64,000 nucleotides of DNA, from assembly GCF_030705605.1 (NCBI RefSeq), contig NZ_JAPCKK010000016.1, positions 310,001 through 374,000 of the forward strand. Direction: 5' to 3'. Below are positions 35,113 through 43,951 of this stretch, one piece after another. Position 1 is the first letter of the stretch. Each line of letters starts with the position of its first letter. Position numbers and translations under genes: made by a program. The notes under the pieces were generated by a model. That model saw only the letters and a program-made list of their open reading frames with translations, did no database searches and had not been told where the DNA came from. Source of the stretch: Paenibacillus zeirhizosphaerae. GTDB lineage: Bacteria; Bacillota; Bacilli; Paenibacillales; Paenibacillaceae.

Positions 35113-36921
35113 TTGAAATGGAACAGCATCCGCACCAAACTGATCGTCTTTATGCTGCTGGCAACGATTCTTCCAATTGTGCTAACCATGTTCATTACCT
35201 ATTCCTACACGACGCAATCGCTGCGGACACGGGTTGCCCAGGAGGATGCAAACCTGCTATACCAGGGCGGACGTAACCTTTCCAGTCTGCTGGACGATCT
35301 GAACCGCAGCTCATCCAGCGTGTACAGCATTTCCAATCTGCTGCATGCCGGCTACGAAGACGTCCAGAACAATTCGCAGGTTTATGCCGTGTTATCCAGC
35401 ATTTCGCGCTCCGTCCCGGATATTTTCCAGGTGTACCTATATGAAAATACGAGCCGCAAAGCGACGCTGGTGACGCTGAACACACCACAGCGAAATTATA
35501 ATATCGCTCCTTTCAGCGATACGCTGGGCAGCGGCCAGCACAGTGTATGGGTGCAGGAAAGCCATATGAGCCATACGTATGGACTGACTTCTTTGCAGCC
35601 GAAATATCCTTCGGAGCCGGTGTTTACACTTCATCGCAAAATCGAGAAGGTTCCCTCGAGCGACATCATCGGCTATCTGTCCATCGACGTCAAACTATCG
35701 GCTTTGAGCGACATCGTTGACCAGCTGTATGAACAAAACCGCGAGAAAATCTACATTCTCGACGACAATGGCAACATCATCTACAGCGACGCTCAAAACA
35801 TGCTGGGCCTACCGCTCCGGGAGCAGTGGTATACCGACCAAATTGCCCGCTCGCCGAATTCCAGCGGAAACTTCGAGCAGGACGGAAACGTGTTCGTCTA
35901 TCAGCGGATTTCCAGCATCGCGACCCGCTGGACGCTGGTTAAGCAAGTTCCGGTCTCTTACCTGACCCTTGAAGCGAACCGTGCAGCCTTTATCAATATC
36001 CTGGTACTGGCGGTGTCGCTCATCATTATCGTTGCCGCCACGGTCATTATTTCGCTGCGGATTACCGCTCCGATCAAGCGGCTGGGCCGTTATATGGACC
36101 AGATTCAATCTGGAAACCTGAACGTCGATATCCAGCCGGCGGGACATGATGAAATCGGTGCGGTAATGCTGCGGTTCCGCGGGATGATGGATACGATCAA
36201 CAATCTGATTCTGCGGGAATACAGATTGGAGCTGGCGAACAAGACGAATCAGCTTAAAGCGCTGCAGGCGCAGATCAATCCGCATTTTCTCAACAATACG
36301 CTGCAGATTATCGGCACGTTGGCGTTGGAGCTGAATGTTCCGCGCATTTACGCCCTCTTGTCTGCACTGGCGAAAATGATGCACTACAGCATGCATAACG
36401 ATGACAAGACCGTTACGCTGCGCGATGAGCTGGAGCATGTCAAGGCCTATATTGAGCTGCAAAAGGAGCGGTTTGAAAACCGTTTCATTTTCCGCTACGA
36501 TGTGGAAGAGCAGTTGCTTGATTTGCCGATGCCGAAAATGATCCTGCAGCCGATTGTGGAAAACTACTTCAAGCACGGATTGGAACGGTCAGCCGTGAAT
36601 GGCGAAATCACCCTGCTGGCTATCGCGTCGGCGGAGGGAGGAGCCGAGATCACGGTGCAAAATAACGGGAATCAAATCCCCCAACCGAGGCTGCTGCAGT
36701 TGCAGCGGAAATTGACCCAATGGCCACCTCCAGGCAGCCATCCGCTGGATACGGGGCAAGATGCGGAGCGGCCTTCGATCGGACTCGCCAACGTCCTCGC
36801 CCGGCTTAAGCTGTTCAGCGGCGGCATGGCTTCGTTGAACATTGGCAATTTGCATCCGACAGGTGTAAAAATCACTTTGCATATCGCGGAGAAAGACATA
36901 ACGGAGAGTGAAGATCATTGA
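35113..36921 (+). CDS. Sensor histidine kinase, YesM family
   Basis: A 602-residue membrane kinase. MKWNSIRTKLIVFMLLATIL forms the first helix; an extracellular Cache-like sensor follows (about 35-285), then a second helix, HAMP, the phospho-histidine motif QINPHFLNNTLQIIG and an HATPase domain (VENYFKHGLE, IGLANVLARL). TTG 35113 has GGGAGAG upstream and gives the family N-terminus; GTG 35071 is the alternative. It overlaps the response regulator by four bases and is divergent from the sugar transporter at 34.9 kb, so it likely senses that system's substrate. Confidence 0.91.
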   Translation: MKWNSIRTKLIVFMLLATILPIVLTMFITYSYTTQSLRTRVAQEDANLLYQGGRNLSSLLDDLNRSSSSVYSISNLLHAGYEDVQNNSQVYAVLSSISRSVPDIFQVYLYENTSRKATLVTLNTPQRNYNIAPFSDTLGSGQHSVWVQESHMSHTYGLTSLQPKYPSEPVFTLHRKIEKVPSSDIIGYLSIDVKLSALSDIVDQLYEQNREKIYILDDNGNIIYSDAQNMLGLPLREQWYTDQIARSPNSSGNFEQDGNVFVYQRISSIATRWTLVKQVPVSYLTLEANRAAFINILVLAVSLIIIVAATVIISLRITAPIKRLGRYMDQIQSGNLNVDIQPAGHDEIGAVMLRFRGMMDTINNLILREYRLELANKTNQLKALQAQINPHFLNNTLQIIGTLALELNVPRIYALLSALAKMMHYSMHNDDKTVTLRDELEHVKAYIELQKERFENRFIFRYDVEEQLLDLPMPKMILQPIVENYFKHGLERSAVNGEITLLAIASAEGGAEITVQNNGNQIPQPRLLQLQRKLTQWPPPGSHPLDTGQDAERPSIGLANVLARLKLFSGGMASLNIGNLHPTGVKITLHIAEKDITESEDH

Positions 36922-38561
36922 GAGCGCTCATTGTGGATGACGAAGCAAGAGTAAGGAAAGCGGTCCATTTGCTTGTGGATTGGGAACGGCACGGCATACA
37001 GGAAGTAGCCGAAGCGGGAAGCGGCGACGAAGCGATCGAACTAATCCGGCACAATAAGCCGGGGCTGGTTATAACAGATATGCTGATGGATTCCGGAAAT
37101 GGTTTGGAGCTGATGGCCTGGATTAGCGAGTTCGCCGGAAGCGTGAAATTTATTGTCGTCAGCGGACATAACGATTTTGAATTTGTTCGCAGCACTGTCC
37201 GCCACGGAGGAATCGACTACATTCTCAAGCCGATTGATGCGGAGGCTATTAACGCTGCTGTGGCCAAGGCGGTGACGGAATGGCGGGCGGAAGAGCGCGA
37301 ACGCGCGGATCAGCAGCAGCAAAATATCCAGCTTAACGAAATCAGGCCGGTGTACGGGGAGAAGCTGCTGTCTTCACTGATCGATGACGCCAATACGGCC
37401 GAATCATCGCTCCGTCGGCTGCGTGCGGATCAGGTCATCCCGGAACAGGCCAATAGGGTCCGTCTGCTGCTGCTGCAGGTGGATTCCGGGGATGCACTGC
37501 TGCTCCAGCGGTTCGGCAAGGATAGCGAGCTGCTGCATTTTTCTGTTATTAACATTTGCAACGAGTTTCTGCTTCCGGACCGCCGCGGCATCGCCTTCAA
37601 ATATTGGGGAGCTCCAGGCGAAATTATCCTTATGCTTTGGAACAACCACGAAGCCGTGGCGGAGCTGATTGAGAAAATCAATCAGGGCTTGCTCCGCACG
37701 CTCCAGCGCCGAATGCACTTTGGCGTTGCGGCTGCAGGCGCGCTGCCGCAGAGCCTTCCCAGTCAGTATGCGGAAGCCAATGCGGCCATCCGGCACCGCA
37801 ATTTGCTGCACAGCGGGAGTTATCTCCACACTCTGCCGACCGCCGAACCGCATAACGGGGGCGAAACCGGGAATGCGTCGTGTCTTCGCTTTGTCGATGT
37901 GCAGGAGGATTGGAAAATGGCTGTATTAAGCGGCGGAAATGAACAGCGGATTGCGGCCGCGGCGCAGAAATGGATCGACGGGCTCAGCCACGGCGGTATT
38001 GTGACACCGGAAATGCTCGAGCAATGGCGGTCGGAAGCGCTCTCCTTTCGAGAGCAGTTGCTGCGGGAAACGCTCGGCGATGACGCCGGAGCGGTGCTGG
38101 CCGCACTGGTACAGGACGATCGGCAGCATCGTGCACCGAACACCAACGGCTACTCGTTCTCCCTCTTTGCCTGGCGTGATTGGGCCGTCGACCTGATGAG
38201 CCGCATGTCCCAAGCCATCAGCGGGCGGCAAGCCAAGGAAAAACGCGCGATCAGGGATATCATCAAATATATCGAACAGCACTACACATCGGAGTTGTCC
38301 CTACAGGACATAGCCGGCCGCTTTTTTGTCAGCCGGGAATACATCTCCCGCAAATTCAAACAGGAATTTGGCATTAACTTCTCCGACTACCTGTCCAAAT
38401 ACCGTATCGATAAGGCCAAGCTGCTCATGCTCAACCCCAACCTGAAAATTTCGCAAATCGCCGAAATGGTCGGCATTCATGATGTGAAGTATTTCAGTAA
38501 GGTGTTCAAAAAACAGGAGGGCGTCTCACCCAAGGAGTACCGCCACAAGCTCTCCTCTTAG
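36918..38561 (+). CDS. Response regulator with AraC-type DNA-binding domain
   Basis: A 547-residue YesN-type regulator. The receiver begins MRALIVDDEARVRKAV, with D7/D8 and phospho-acceptor D54 in VITDMLMDSGNG (a variant of the usual DIRMP), and lysine in ILKPID. A long middle segment of about 300 residues is followed by AraC helices with FFVSREYISRKFKQEFGINF and HDVKYFSKVFKKQEGVSPKEYR. The TTG start overlaps the kinase stop (TTGA), so translation is coupled. It most likely activates the divergent GH42 transporter operon. An imperfect terminator follows at 38617-38647. Confidence 0.92.
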   Translation: MRALIVDDEARVRKAVHLLVDWERHGIQEVAEAGSGDEAIELIRHNKPGLVITDMLMDSGNGLELMAWISEFAGSVKFIVVSGHNDFEFVRSTVRHGGIDYILKPIDAEAINAAVAKAVTEWRAEERERADQQQQNIQLNEIRPVYGEKLLSSLIDDANTAESSLRRLRADQVIPEQANRVRLLLLQVDSGDALLLQRFGKDSELLHFSVINICNEFLLPDRRGIAFKYWGAPGEIILMLWNNHEAVAELIEKINQGLLRTLQRRMHFGVAAAGALPQSLPSQYAEANAAIRHRNLLHSGSYLHTLPTAEPHNGGETGNASCLRFVDVQEDWKMAVLSGGNEQRIAAAAQKWIDGLSHGGIVTPEMLEQWRSEALSFREQLLRETLGDDAGAVLAALVQDDRQHRAPNTNGYSFSLFAWRDWAVDLMSRMSQAISGRQAKEKRAIRDIIKYIEQHYTSELSLQDIAGRFFVSREYISRKFKQEFGINFSDYLSKYRIDKAKLLMLNPNLKISQIAEMVGIHDVKYFSKVFKKQEGVSPKEYRHKLSS

Positions 38562-38616
38562 GTGGGTCATCGGTAATGTGGTTGTCATCTTTGAACTGAA
38601 TTTCTTCAAAAAAGAG

Positions 38617-38647
38617 CCTCAATCTCCGCTATACAGTGGAATTGAGG
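38617..38647 (+). terminator. Probable terminator after response regulator
   Basis: CCTCAATCTCCGCT pairs with CAGTGGAATTGAGG, with one bulged C, and is followed by TCCTTTCGG. The short T tract makes it weaker than others in the window. Confidence 0.55.
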
Positions 38648-38710
38648 TCCTTTCGGTTGTAAATTGGAATGTTCCCATGTCATACGAACTCTTTTGGGAC
38701 AGCCCCTGCT

Positions 38711-38826
38711 CGGCTCCGCCTGCGTAAGGAGCACAGCGGCCCAATTGCGGCCTTGTGGCGAAAGGGATTATCCTTGCAAAAGTGCGAATCTCCCAGGGAT
38801 TTTATGTGAGCTTGGGGTTCGCACCA
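38711..38826 (-). CRISPR. CRISPR repeat and leader remnant (locus 3)
   Basis: GCTCCGCCTGCGTAAGGAGC (38713-38732) is a decayed type I-C repeat core. It is followed by the longest leader copy in the window: GCGGCCTTGTGGCGAAAGGG, CCTTGCAAAAGTGCGAATCTC, CCAGGGATTTTATGTGAGC and TTGGGGTTCGCACC. Orientation is leader to repeat on the minus strand. No gene lies directly downstream on that strand. The remaining intergenic DNA from 38562 to 38983 holds only the terminator and AT-rich sequence. Confidence 0.65.
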
Positions 38827-38983
38827 ATCACATTTTCGTCCGGCTTCCTTATCATAAAAAACAGAACATAACAAAATCCTTATGCATCATGATCAGAATC
38901 AACCAATGAGTTAGAAGCAGAGAAACTTCCCGTTACAATATGAACTCTGCACCTTTTGAACAAATCATTTTCCGATTCGATGC

Positions 38984-39373
38984 TCATATTTTTGGAGTTT
39001 TGTCCGAAAAGTATTTTTCAACATAAGACTTTATGGCCGCGTGAGAGGCAATACACTTGCTCATATCATCCAAATTGATGTCATACCCAGGGTACCTAGC
39101 AGTGGTCGCGTAAGACTCTAAAATAAAAGAAGCCTCCATAACTTCTACAGGAACCGTTATTCCTGCAGATTCTATCGACTTACACAATCTTGATAAAAGA
39201 TGTGTTTTGGAGATACCCAGATTTAAATACACTTCAATCGATTTTAAATACTTCTCCGCCGATTGCTGCAACAAATAACAACCGTTTTCTAATTTATTCT
39301 GTGTGGCAGCAACCATAGACAACTCATAATCATTTGTTGCAAATCTCAACCATTCCTTAGTCTGTCTGTCCAA
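38984..39373 (-). CDS. HEPN domain protein (candidate toxin)
   Basis: A 129-residue all-helical protein of the HEPN family (PF05168 type), with QQSAEKYLKSIEVYL in the second helix and the TARYPGYDI motif characteristic of this group. In HEPN/MNT pairs the HEPN protein is a ribonuclease-like toxin. The classical R-x4-6-H ribonuclease motif is not clearly seen here, so activity is uncertain. Start TTG 39373 follows GAGGG and overlaps the MNT gene by 17 bases; GTG 39385 is possible but lacks a ribosome site. Same operon as the MNT gene. Confidence 0.75.
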   Translation of the reverse strand: MDRQTKEWLRFATNDYELSMVAATQNKLENGCYLLQQSAEKYLKSIEVYLNLGISKTHLLSRLCKSIESAGITVPVEVMEASFILESYATTARYPGYDINLDDMSKCIASHAAIKSYVEKYFSDKTPKI

Positions 39374-39866
39374 AGAACACCACACCCTCTTTTTCTACCG
39401 CTTCTCTGAAGAAGAATTTATTCTTAAACTCCTCTAAAGTGAGGACCATGATATCCATAGGAGGAAAATCAGCATACACTCTTTTCTTCAGTTCTACAGC
39501 TCGTAAAGGCCAGGAATCTATTTCCGAAGATTTGACTAAAACCATAAAATCATAATCGCTATGCTTACCAGCTTCTCCTCTTGCTCTGGAACCAAAAAGA
39601 ATAACCTTTAGAAGATTTTCTCCAAACAAGTTTTTTACTTCCTCAGTAAATTTCAACCCGACTTCAAAATCAATTAAATCCATTTGAGAAGGAAAGCCCG
39701 TGACCCCTATTTTAGAATCTTTTATGTCGCCGGGTGATTCCAAATCTGTCGACTCCGCAAGAGTTGAGTTAACAAAATCTAAACTAACAGGGTTCTTATA
39801 ACCATAGTTTTTCAGAATACCTCGTATTTCCTTCATTAAAGATTCATCCAGCTTTCTATTTTGCAC
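39357..39866 (-). CDS. MNT-type nucleotidyltransferase (candidate antitoxin)
   Basis: A 169-residue protein whose C-terminal half is a minimal nucleotidyltransferase: VILFGSRARGEAGKHSDYDFMVLV carries the GS-x10-D-x-D site, and MDIMVL supplies the third acid. The first 80 residues are an extra N-terminal region of unknown function. In HEPN/MNT modules this protein neutralises the HEPN partner, by nucleotidylation in studied cases. GTG 39866 has GGAGG seven bases upstream. That ribosome site abuts a degenerate CRISPR repeat, and a CRISPR leader lies just upstream, so the leader may act as the operon's promoter. Confidence 0.8.
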   Translation of the reverse strand: MQNRKLDESLMKEIRGILKNYGYKNPVSLDFVNSTLAESTDLESPGDIKDSKIGVTGFPSQMDLIDFEVGLKFTEEVKNLFGENLLKVILFGSRARGEAGKHSDYDFMVLVKSSEIDSWPLRAVELKKRVYADFPPMDIMVLTLEEFKNKFFFREAVEKEGVVFFGQTD

Positions 39867-39871
39867 GTGAG

Positions 39872-40019
39872 CACCTCCACGCTCCCTGCATAAGGAGCGA
39901 CAGTCAAATTTCAACCCACGCTCCTGTGTAAGGAGCGACAACGACCCAAATACGGCTTATTGCACAAGGGATTAGCCCGGTAAAAGGCGAGTCCCCTAGG
40001 AAATTCATCTGAGCTTGGG
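39872..40019 (-). CRISPR. Type I-C CRISPR repeat pair with leader (locus 4)
   Basis: Bases 39908-39939 are a complete 32-base I-C repeat; on the minus strand it starts GTCGCTCCTTACACAGGAGC and ends GTGGGTTGAAAT. Six bases away, 39872-39901 is a degenerate second copy (minus strand GTCGCTCCTTATGCAGGGAG, then CGTGGAGGTG) that runs into the MNT gene's ribosome site. Upstream, 39940-40019 is leader-like (GCACAAGGGATTAGCC, GAGCTTGGGGTT). A six-base spacer is too short to be a true spacer, so this is a collapsed array. Confidence 0.75.
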
Positions 40020-40027
40020 GTTAATCT

Positions 40028-40555
40028 TTAGAACACTATTTCTTCTGCGGGCTTAAGGGCTGCAATGCTGGAGGCTAATACCTTGTTATGATGGCGGATG
40101 ATTTGTTCAGCCTGCAGTATCCCATTATCAAATGTGCTATGAGCGTTTTCAACCAGGATAACCTTATACCCCTTGCCGAAGGCACTGCGTACCGTTGTAT
40201 CTACACAAAACTCGGTCTGCATGCCCGCGATCACCAATTTTTCGATCCCGCGCTCAAGCAGAGCTTCTTGCAATCCCGTTTTATAAAAAGAATCACAGGT
40301 TGATTTTTGGATAACGATATCGGTCGGGAGCGGTTTGATTTTATCATGGATTTCCCATGTCGGCTTATCCATACTGAACTCGGGATCCCCCTGCTCCGTA
40401 TGCTGTATGTATATGACCGGCGTGCCAGCTTCACGCGCCTTAAGAATCAACCCGTCAATTGTATCCAATACCTCTTCCCCACGATACAAATCATATTGCG
40501 GCTGAAACATCGCCTTCTGTACATCAATGATGACTAAAGCAGTTTTCATAACCAT
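40028..40555 (-). CDS. Isochorismatase-like cysteine hydrolase
   Basis: A 175-residue cytosolic enzyme of the isochorismatase/nicotinamidase superfamily. The catalytic triad is visible: D11 in VIIDVQ, K84 in VIQKSTCDSF and C117 in MQTEFCVD, followed by a VRSAFGKGYKV strand. Such enzymes hydrolyse amides or enol ethers; the substrate here is unknown. ATG 40555 is six bases after AGGAG, with a second ATG two codons later. The longer frame to 40630 is unlikely. Transcribed alone. Confidence 0.88.
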   Translation of the reverse strand: MVMKTALVIIDVQKAMFQPQYDLYRGEEVLDTIDGLILKAREAGTPVIYIQHTEQGDPEFSMDKPTWEIHDKIKPLPTDIVIQKSTCDSFYKTGLQEALLERGIEKLVIAGMQTEFCVDTTVRSAFGKGYKVILVENAHSTFDNGILQAEQIIRHHNKVLASSIAALKPAEEIVF

Positions 40556-40753
40556 TCCAATCTCCTCTCGCTCTTCGTATGATTCAACGATTCTGCTCAT
40601 ATACACGTCAATGTCGTCTTCTTGATCCATTTAGCTCGTATAATCGCCTTGCAATGCTGTCTGAAGCACACCCAGAACAAACGTGTCCTGTATCTCCCCA
40701 TATTAAAGCTAATGGGGAAACCAGACAAGCTTCAATTTGTACCTATCTTCGTG

Positions 40754-40786
40754 AAAAAAAGCGGCCCCCGTTGAAGAAGAGCCGCT
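40754..40786 (-). terminator. Terminator after subtilisin gene
   Basis: On the minus strand AGCGGC and GCCGCT close a loop of about 15 bases and are followed by TTTTTTT. Confidence 0.75.
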
Positions 40787-40806
40787 GTACATAGCAGGGT
40801 TAGGTA

Positions 40807-41775
40807 TTAAGATTCCAGACTGATCAATTGCGAAACGACCTTGGATTCAAAAATATTGGACAGCTCGTCGGCAACAGTTAAATAGAGCAATCCGTTGCCC
40901 TCAAGCTTCGGCGAATTTCCAAGCGGAACCGTCCGCTTGATCAGTTGGGCGTACAGCTCCGGTTCAGTTAAATCTCTTTCGAAAGCGGCAGTCGCCAGCA
41001 CCTTGATCAGTGCTAATGCGCCACTGACGTGCGGTGCCGCCATAGAAGTGCCGCTCAGCGTAGCGTATTTGCCACGCAGGAAAGTAGACAGAATCTCCTC
41101 CCCTGGAGCCACCAAATCAACCTCATTGTTAGAGTTCGTAAAGTCGGAGGATTCCCGGTCAAGGCTAACCGCCCCCACACTTATCACTTCATTATACGCT
41201 CCGGGATACCCGAATTCATCGGTTGAATCCCTGCCGTCTCCTTCATTGCCCGCGGCGCAGACAACAAGAATGTTGGAGGCCACCGCCTTTTGGATAGCTT
41301 CATGAAGCTCCGGTACATCTTCCGGACCACCAAGTGACATAGAGATAATATCCGCCTTCTCCTCAATCGCATAATAGATACCGTCGATGATCCACTCGTA
41401 GTCACCCGAACCGTTTTCATCCAATACTTTGACGATCAGCAATTCCGCCTCCGGCGCCACTCCGACCACACCTTTAGCATTTTGAACCGCCGCAATGGTA
41501 CCAGCCACATGGGTACCGTGACCGTTATAATCGGTGTAGTTATCCGGGTCGCCATCATCATCATGGGTAAAGTTTTTCCCTCCCACAATCCGGCCCTTCA
41601 AATCAGGATGAGTAGTTTCGCAGCCGGTGTCCAGTATGGCAATCTTGACGCCTGTTCCTTTGGTCTTGTCCCAAATCTTCGGAGCCTGAATCAACTCAAT
41701 CCCAGCCGGCACTTCATTGACACTCTCCCGTTGCTCCACAATCCGATAAGGAATGACACTCATTGTCCGCTTCAT
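40807..41775 (-). CDS. Intracellular subtilisin-like serine protease
   Basis: A 322-residue S8 peptidase with no signal peptide or long propeptide, like Bacillus IspA. Catalytic residues: D49 (AILDTGCETTHPDL), H86 (NGHGTHVAGT), oxyanion N177 (CAAGNEG) and S244 (LSGTSMAAPHVSGA). The N-terminus MSVIPYRIVEQ resembles the short inhibitory extension of intracellular subtilisins, where LIPY blocks the active site; VIPY is seen here. It is expected to degrade cytosolic proteins, mainly in stationary phase. AGGAGG precedes ATG 41775. Confidence 0.93.
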   Translation of the reverse strand: MKRTMSVIPYRIVEQRESVNEVPAGIELIQAPKIWDKTKGTGVKIAILDTGCETTHPDLKGRIVGGKNFTHDDDGDPDNYTDYNGHGTHVAGTIAAVQNAKGVVGVAPEAELLIVKVLDENGSGDYEWIIDGIYYAIEEKADIISMSLGGPEDVPELHEAIQKAVASNILVVCAAGNEGDGRDSTDEFGYPGAYNEVISVGAVSLDRESSDFTNSNNEVDLVAPGEEILSTFLRGKYATLSGTSMAAPHVSGALALIKVLATAAFERDLTEPELYAQLIKRTVPLGNSPKLEGNGLLYLTVADELSNIFESKVVSQLISLES

Positions 41776-41985
41776 CTTATCCCTCCTGAAATATTGAAAT
41801 TACTGTGTTTCTACTAAATTTTAACAGATTATCAATTGTTTTCACAGAGTCTTACGGCTTGTTTTACATAGTTTCATAAGCAGATCTTCCTATGATCGTA
41901 TGCTTCTTTGGTCCAAATATGCCCCTTTGTATGTTGTGAGACGCTCCGAGAACGACGTCCAAGCTCTGTTATGAAGAGAATCTCG

Positions 41986-42420
41986 CTACCACTTTCTTCT
42001 TGCAATCAGCAGATCTGCGGCCCCTGCCACAAAAATACCCGCGGTATAACGCAGCAAATCTATCGCCAGAAAGCCCCGTCCCAGCACCAAGGAACCTAAT
42101 ACAGTGCTTCTCAGTCCGTTCAGCCAATCGGTCTGGATCAGTTGACTAAACTCTATGAAATAACAAAACAGCAGGCTCAGCAGCAGGGTGGTAAACAGCC
42201 TTTGCCGGATCAAGACAGCCCGAAAGGCGAAGTAAATCATGGCGGCCCACAGGGCATCGCCTGCATGCTTCGCTACGAAAGCGGGAAGCTCATCTGCAAA
42301 AGCTCGCGAACCCAAACCAAGCAGCATTGTAAGGAGAGTGGTTGCTGCGTAAATGAGTCTTTGCTTTATATGAAAATCGACTTTGCTGTGTTTCTCTGTA
42401 TTCCAGCTACTTTCAAGCAT
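41986..42420 (-). CDS. DUF2809 membrane protein
   Basis: A 144-residue protein with four hydrophobic segments. RLIYAATTLLTMLLGLGSRAF then HAGDALWAAMIYF, an LLLSLLFCYFIEFSQL helix and a final LLRYTAGIFVAG helix match the DUF2809 family of small inner-membrane proteins, whose function is unknown. ATG 42420 follows AAAAGGA at moderate distance. The 210-base gap to the right (41776-41985) contains no gene or clear terminator. Confidence 0.8.
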   Translation of the reverse strand: MLESSWNTEKHSKVDFHIKQRLIYAATTLLTMLLGLGSRAFADELPAFVAKHAGDALWAAMIYFAFRAVLIRQRLFTTLLLSLLFCYFIEFSQLIQTDWLNGLRSTVLGSLVLGRGFLAIDLLRYTAGIFVAGAADLLIARRKW

Positions 42421-42459
42421 CTGCTACCGCTTCCTTTTAAATATGTCGTATCCTCAACC

Positions 42460-42945
42460 TCAGGACTCGATCGGCAGCTCGTATATATACTGTGGTCCAT
42501 ACTTACCGCCCGTCTCTCTTCCTGTATCCATAAAACCCGATTTCAAATATGCCTTCTGGGCTGTCACGTTTCTTTTATTCACAGCCAGCACAACCACCTT
42601 AACCTCCTTGAAATTCTTCTCAATAAAAGCAGGAAGCAGCACTAAAGACCGGCGTGCATAACCTTTGCCCTGATCCTCATGATTGACCGAAAAAGCCCGC
42701 AGCAGTAAAGCATGGGAATCCGGTGTGAATTTTGATATGTCCGGACCGCCGTGCAGGACAAAAAATCCGACGGTCTTTGCCCCATCCAAAATAACGACAG
42801 GCATCCGGTTGGGATCCTGCAGCGCCACATCTAACGCTTCACTTGGCAATGCCGTATATTGCGCCTGCTCCTCAGGCAGATAAAAATTCATCAACTGCTC
42901 CTGATATTTCTCCTCATACAAAGCAAGCTGAATCTCCTCGTTCAT
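42460..42945 (-). CDS. GNAT family N-acetyltransferase
   Basis: A 161-residue acetyltransferase. HALLLRAFSVNHEDQGKGYARRSL carries the acetyl-CoA pyrophosphate loop (QGKGYA), and VLAVNKRNVTAQKAYLKSGF is motif B of the GNAT fold. Acceptor unknown. It is followed, 39 bases later on the same strand, by the DUF2809 gene. Ribosome site AAGGAGAT precedes ATG 42945. Confidence 0.88.
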   Translation of the reverse strand: MNEEIQLALYEEKYQEQLMNFYLPEEQAQYTALPSEALDVALQDPNRMPVVILDGAKTVGFFVLHGGPDISKFTPDSHALLLRAFSVNHEDQGKGYARRSLVLLPAFIEKNFKEVKVVVLAVNKRNVTAQKAYLKSGFMDTGRETGGKYGPQYIYELPIES

Positions 42946-42992
42946 GACTGAATCTCCTTTTCCGCATCATAGCTTATTATGTAGTTTCTTAA

Positions 42993-43793
42993 TTACCGTT
43001 GTGACCATGTCGCTTTGACATATCCTATTTTCATGCCGATGCGCTCCATATTACGGTGACTTTGCGACAAAAAGGCACACTGCGAGACTACAAGGCTGCA
43101 GTCCGCTAATGCCGCCTCTGCTATTCTCTTTTTCAACAGCCTGCAATGAAGCCCATAGCTGCGGCAGGAAGGAAGTGTTCCCGCGAACGTTAACGATGCC
43201 GTCGGTCCCTTCAAGTACATCACAGCAGCCGCAGCCGGAACGCCGTTAAATCGCGCCAAATAAAACCTCCAGCCCGACCGGTTATACAGGACCCGGTTAT
43301 TCTCAGCTACATGTGGTATCCCCGCCTCAGGCAGCCCTGTGGAGCGGCAATGGATTGTCGCATAATCCACAAAATCGCCTTCCTGCACGCTTTCAATTGT
43401 AATTTGTTCATCGGCTTCTTCTTCCAGAATTAAAGGTTCCGTATACATGGAAGTATGAAATCCGGAATGATAGAAGCCTCTCTCCGCAAGCTGTATAAGG
43501 AGCTCCTGACTTACCAGGGAAGGGACAACCTCAAACTGGACTCTGCGATCCCTGGACTTGAAAAAATGGAGGATGTCATCCAACGATTCAATATCGCTGT
43601 CTCTCAGCCCTTTCACCGTATTAAAGGTAGGCCAGTTCATCGTACCGCTGTAATAAGCTGTGGCGCTCCCGAAGCTATGTATTTCCACACCCTCCGGATT
43701 GCCTGGTTTTTCTTGAATCGCCTGCATTCGATCCGTCATGTAATCCATTTCTGATTTTTCTATTTCCTCAATAAGCTGCCTTGTGGGTATCAT
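42993..43793 (-). CDS. GNAT family N-acetyltransferase (two-domain)
   Basis: A 266-residue protein. The N-terminal half (about 1-125) has the layout of a diverged GNAT domain; the C-terminal half contains YLARFNGVPAAAAVMYLKG and FAGTLPSCRSYGLHCRLLKKRI, a weak acetyl-CoA loop. Double-GNAT proteins of this kind are common in Bacillus relatives and act on small molecules or are non-catalytic. The loop is poorly conserved, so activity is uncertain. It lies 47 bases upstream of the other GNAT gene, likely co-transcribed. Confidence 0.75.
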   Translation of the reverse strand: MIPTRQLIEEIEKSEMDYMTDRMQAIQEKPGNPEGVEIHSFGSATAYYSGTMNWPTFNTVKGLRDSDIESLDDILHFFKSRDRRVQFEVVPSLVSQELLIQLAERGFYHSGFHTSMYTEPLILEEEADEQITIESVQEGDFVDYATIHCRSTGLPEAGIPHVAENNRVLYNRSGWRFYLARFNGVPAAAAVMYLKGPTASLTFAGTLPSCRSYGLHCRLLKKRIAEAALADCSLVVSQCAFLSQSHRNMERIGMKIGYVKATWSQR

Positions 43794-43951
43794 TAGACTC
43801 CAGCACCTCCACTTTGAGCAAGTTCTATGAACCTATCATACCATCTCTATTCCGTAATTTGGAAAACAAGTCTTCATCTACTCTTTACAAAATAGACTCC
43901 CTGTTATACCCTTAATAAGTTGTGCACAATTAGAACATGGAGGGACAACTT

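Noticed and set aside
39872..39939. Active CRISPR array
   Set aside because: Two repeats six bases apart with no spacer cannot be a working array; only a remnant is supported.
43794..43951. preQ1 riboswitch upstream of the VUT transporter
   Set aside because: The expected short pseudoknot pattern was not found in the leader.
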